A stretch of DNA of 64,000 nt from Malurus cyaneus samueli (taxonomy: Eukaryota > Chordata > Aves > Passeriformes > Maluridae). Positions 60,017 through 64,000 of the stretch are shown piece after piece. The DNA lies in contig CM019214.1 of NCBI GenBank assembly GCA_009741485.1, positions 51,610,863 through 51,674,862 of the forward strand. The letters run 5' to 3'. The position numbers and the translations under genes are program-made. The number at the start of each line of letters is the position of its first letter. Position 1 is the stretch's first letter. A model generated the notes under the pieces. That model made no database searches, was not told the origin of the DNA, and saw only the letters and a list, made by a program, of their open reading frames with translations.

Positions 60017-60098
60017 GGGTTTTTTTTTTGGTAGGAAGGGTTTGGGGTGTGGTNTTTGGGGTTTTTTTTTGGTAGGAAGGGTTTGGGGTGTGGTTTTC
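60017..60098. repeat. G/T-rich tandem duplication, 41-bp period, containing an N
   Basis: Two nearly identical units, 60017-60057 and 60058-60098. Each has a G-run, a 9-10 nt T-run, GGTAGGAAGGGTTTGGGG and TGTGGT. Position 60054 is N, the only ambiguous base in the window, at the end of the first unit. Six runs of three or four G occur within about 72 bases. Confidence 0.9.
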
Positions 60099-63000
60099 TT
60101 CAGATTTATATTTAGTTTTTGCACTGGTTGGAATTGGCTGAGAATACAAAGTTGACAATATTAAGGCCGTCTTGCAAATACTTTGGGAGAAAAAAAAGTC
60201 TGAAAATATTAAAACATCTAGTAATTTCCAAAATTCTTCATTTATTACAATCTTACAGATACTTTTCAAACAGCTCGAACTCTTAGCCTTTCAGATCAAA
60301 AAAACCACAAACATAATTATTTTCTTTGGAATGAAATTTTATTATTCATCTGATGTCCCAAGGATATGAAACTCACATGATTGTTCTCTGTGATTGTTGT
60401 ATGTATACATTGTCACACATTTGTGTATGTGTATCTGCACTCCTCATGATAATAGTTACCCAATTTTAACTCTATTTGATAAACTGCTACGTTTTTACAA
60501 GTGTTGTGGAATGAAGTGGCTATGGAAATCGGCAGGAGTTCTATTCCTGCCCCAGAGGAGGGAAAGGCTGCAATGCAAGTACTGATGCTACAGGCAATTC
60601 ACACAGGAGCTGAGCATGAAGGTGTAAATTCGTAACAAATGAGGTGTCATCTACTCTGCTGGTGGAAAATCTATCAGCTTTTGGAGCTACCAGAAAACCA
60701 GTTGTTTACTTCTTTGAGAAACAAGTCTCTGCTATAAGGTATCTTCAGATCGTTTTGTCTTTCCTGGACACAGCCATCTTTCCCTTCCAGAACCATGAAT
60801 GGCGCCTGGGTTTGGCTTCCTTTTGGAGCCAGTAACACATCCTTTAACACAGAATAAAAAATAATAAAAAAATCCCATTAGCAATGCTGAAGGGCTCACT
60901 CCTTCCATATTCCCCTAAGATCCTGTCCTTTATTCCAGTTCAGTTCCCAGATGAACTCCTTGCAGAGCAGGGTTATTAATTTGCTGAATTGTAGCATCAA
61001 AGAATAGTAGTTCCTGGTGGAGTTCTAGGCTGGAACTCTGCATTCTGCTTCAGTTTCCCCTTTATCTGTAGCCCTGGTTTAAATGTGCTTGCTCGATAGA
61101 AATATTTCCACACTGTGCATGTGCATGAACACCACAACATTGTCTGTATTTTCCTGTGGCCACACCTGAGCAGAAAACAGCTGATGCTTCAGACCAAGGA
61201 GTCCTTGAGAGCAGAAAGGAGATTGGTGGTACGAAAATAAATAGTTTATTTGGGGGATGAGGGACAGAGTTGACCACAGATCTCCGTCTGTAAGGTTTCA
61301 GCACACTGTCTAGAGAGAGAAATGTTCTTCCTTTGTATTTCTGACATTTCTGCAAATCCCTTTACTTTGCATGCTGTTCTCACCTTCCAACAGTCGACCT
61401 TTTCTCATTCACCTCCCTATTTAACAAGTCTCTCTCCCTCCCTTTTGCCATTGAAGGATGTACTGCCACTTGGCAAACTGCTTGACATCAAAGCTGTGCA
61501 TGTGACTCAGGAAGGTCTGATTTCTGGCTCCATTAGGTCAGCACAGACCCGTTCAATATTCTTCAGATACCAAGCTGGCTCACTCTTCTGCATGGAGCTG
61601 GCAAAGAAATGTTCCCTCCCTCTCCTCTTCATTTTATGTGCCCATTAAAAGTATCCATGACCAAATCAAAAATTGTGCAGCTGTTTCAATAGCTGCAAAA
61701 CTGCTTAGAACAGAGAGCCCAGAGTATAGAGAAAGAGACCTTTGTGAATTGAACACTCTCTGAACTAACTTGTTTGTGAAAACCCATGTATAATTAAAGC
61801 CTCTCTTGTTAGTGAACGGAGCCATACTTAAATACACACAATGTATATCTTTATTTTCAGCTCAAATTTTTTTATGGGACATTTTCCAGCAATGCGTATT
61901 ATGTGGCTTTGGCAACTGCAGTGCATCATCATCATCATCATTCAAACAGTGGAGCTCCCTGCTTCATTATGAGCATCTTTCCCCTAAAATACTTTTTGAT
62001 GGACTGCAGTATAGGCAGTCTAGACCTGAACTGCATAATAAATGGATGCTATGATTCCTCTAATGGCAAGGTCCTTTCTCCCACTGCAAATGGAGATGTA
62101 ATTCAGATGCACACCATCTCACCCTTTGCATGCTGAGAGACAAAATAAACAGCAGCATTCATTTGTCTGTTTCCATTTCCCTTACCAAAAAGTCAACTTC
62201 CAAAGAAAATGTTTACCAAAATATTTCCCTGAACAATCTGAATAATATTTTAATGGACCACTTACTTAGTTAGTATCTAATTAAATTTTGCATCATGAAG
62301 AGCATAGTCAAGTCACTGTGGTATTGTGAATAAGGTTTCAATAAAAAATACAGAATAAAAGAAATCTGCAAAATAACCACCATTAAACTAATGAGTAAAA
62401 ATTCAGCAGCCATAATAAAATCCACCAGAGAACAAATAAACTGCAAACAACCATATTACCAAACAATATTAGTCAGGTTTCATCTTGTTCCCTCATGCAT
62501 CCCAGCACAGAACAGGAAAAAAAGAAATACTCAGAGGAGATTATTCTGATGGAACGGCCAAACACATACACAGGGAGATGCAGTAAACACTAGCAGCTGC
62601 ATGGCTCAAGGTACAAAATAGTATAACATCTCTTAATTAAAAAATGAATTAATTGTTGTGAGTGGATTTCTCTTGACAAAGCACATTTTCTCTTCTGCAG
62701 AATGCAATTGTTGACACATTTAAAAAATAAACTGGTTTTTTTTTGACAATTATACCTGTAATGCAAGGGCATAATATTAAGAATAAGGAGGCAAGCAATC
62801 AGTCTTCCTCATTCACTTGAACTTGGGCTTATCACGCCCCCCCTGGATCCTATAAATATTTTCCTAAAGGTTGCTCAGTTTCTGCACCTCTTCACATCCC
62901 AATTCAACAACAGACATCCATAATAGTAAGCTTGAGCTGCTCCACTGAAATCGATCCTCTCGTGCCTAAGTGCTTTTCTGTGAAGGGGACTGCTATAAGA

Positions 63001-64000
63001 CCATTGCCCTGTCACTCCATGTAGAGTGATTTCCCTGCTGTGCAGTATAACTCTGTAAATGTAATCTTTTCAGTACTCCAAATAAATACCTCCATTGGAA
63101 CATTCACCTAGGGCTTATTTGTGATGTGCGTGAATGTTATTTATTAGAAAATTTAAACATTATTGCAGCCAATTAGAAAAGCACTTTTTATTACTTGCAG
63201 CCTTTGCTGCTGCCAGTGCCCCATGTCCTCCCCCTTGACACCACCATTATATACTGGCTCACTTAAAAGGCTCAGCCAGCAGGCGTGCCCAGCTCTGCAA
63301 AGAGCTTCTGTAACCTGAGCTCCAGGAGTGCTGGTAGGCTGATTTCAGCTGTGCTGCCAGTGCTTAAAATCGAGCAGGCAAGAGCACAAGTATTTGCCGG
63401 ATCCAAATTTCTACAGGTTCATAAATTAGGAGTTCAACCAGCATCAGAGAGGGTTCCCTCCTCTGAGCTCTAGTTCCAAATAAAGAACATATTTGTGAAA
63501 GAGTAATGTCTTATACTCTATGCTCCCAATTTTTGGGATGCTTTCCAGTCTACTTCCTCTTGGCCCACGTTTGGGAAAAATCCAGACTACATATATTATA
63601 AACCTCTCCACATATATTGGTTTGCTGCACATAAAGCAGTACTTGCAGGTAAAGCAGTACTTTGTGAAGAACTTTTATTGCCATTGGCCTGAGCTTTCTT
63701 TAAATGTCTACTCATTGAAGGCATAGGATTTATAAACGCCTTGTTGCAAAGTTCCGTAAAGAACTGCAGATCAACCCTACAATTTAAATACACAGAATGT
63801 ATATTTTCTTTTCCATAGATGTCCTTCGATGTATAAACAAAAAATGGATTTGCATGGTGGATTCTCACAAAACTTTTCAAAATCAAGTAGTTTGGATGAA
63901 TGTTTGACTTAAAGAGGATTGTTTTCATTCCATCTTCATGCATATTTATAGTCTCCTCTGAAAAGTATTGTAATAGCAAAATATAGATGACTTTTACTCC
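60099..64000. other. intergenic, no gene seen
   Basis: AT-rich sequence with a (CAT)6 run at 61923-61941 that gives a false poly-His frame. Positions 63110-63420 pass from an AT-rich, homeobox-like stretch (TTATTTATTAG, CCAATTAG) to a GC-richer stretch and could be regulatory. There is no exon chain, tRNA or recognised transposon to the right edge. Confidence 0.55.

Noticed and set aside
59840..60269. Pro/Lys-rich minus-strand frames containing an unknown residue
   Set aside because: Translation of the G/T-rich tandem duplication and its N; not a gene.
61903..62136. Frame with a poly-His run
   Set aside because: Produced by a (CAT)6 microsatellite at 61923-61941; the rest shows no protein features.
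1..64000. CRISPR arrays, operons, phage or plasmid systems
   Set aside because: The window is spliced vertebrate DNA; no regularly spaced repeats or bacterial gene clusters are present.

Overview
This is vertebrate nuclear DNA, most likely from a bird or another sauropsid. The coding exons are short and lie in long AT-rich introns. The dispersed repeats are CR1 LINEs, recognised from their 3' tails and from translated fragments of their second ORF; some resemble the older CR1 types I associate with turtles and crocodilians. I see no Alu, L1 or B1 sequence and no prokaryotic gene organisation.

Positions 1-32218 hold the 3' three-quarters of one gene on the + strand, which I recognise as RBM26 (RNA-binding motif protein 26). 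Sixteen coding exons can be placed, each with AG/GT boundaries and one continuous reading frame to a stop at 32216-32218. In order they encode the rest of a CCCH zinc finger, a proline-rich linker, a first RRM, a linker with two SVK[ED]RLG motifs, a charged coiled coil, an RG-rich box, a second RRM and an acidic C-terminus. The 5' exons (N-terminal region and the first zinc-finger cysteine) lie off the left edge. RBM26 and its paralogue RBM27 are nuclear poly(A)-RNA factors linked to the ZFC3H1-MTR4 (PAXT) exosome-targeting pathway.

The introns carry several CR1 fragments. Intron 11 (17165-20971) is the richest. It has a + strand CR1 tail, an antisense piece of a CR1 endonuclease, and about 1.4 kb of minus-strand sequence that reads as a broken protein-coding region of unknown parentage. 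Intron 12 has a plausible alternative terminal exon at 22463 with a stop and two AATAAA signals. It would give an RBM26 lacking the RG box and the second RRM.

From about 32.8 kb to 64 kb I find no supportable protein-coding gene. This fits the mammalian arrangement, where a large gene-poor interval follows the RBM26 3' end (synteny from general knowledge, not shown by this sequence). It contains possible alternative poly(A) signals, four CR1 fragments, homopolymer and (TA)n tracts, a G-rich 41-bp tandem duplication containing the window's only ambiguous base (60054), and a few blocks that look as if they might be conserved regulatory DNA.
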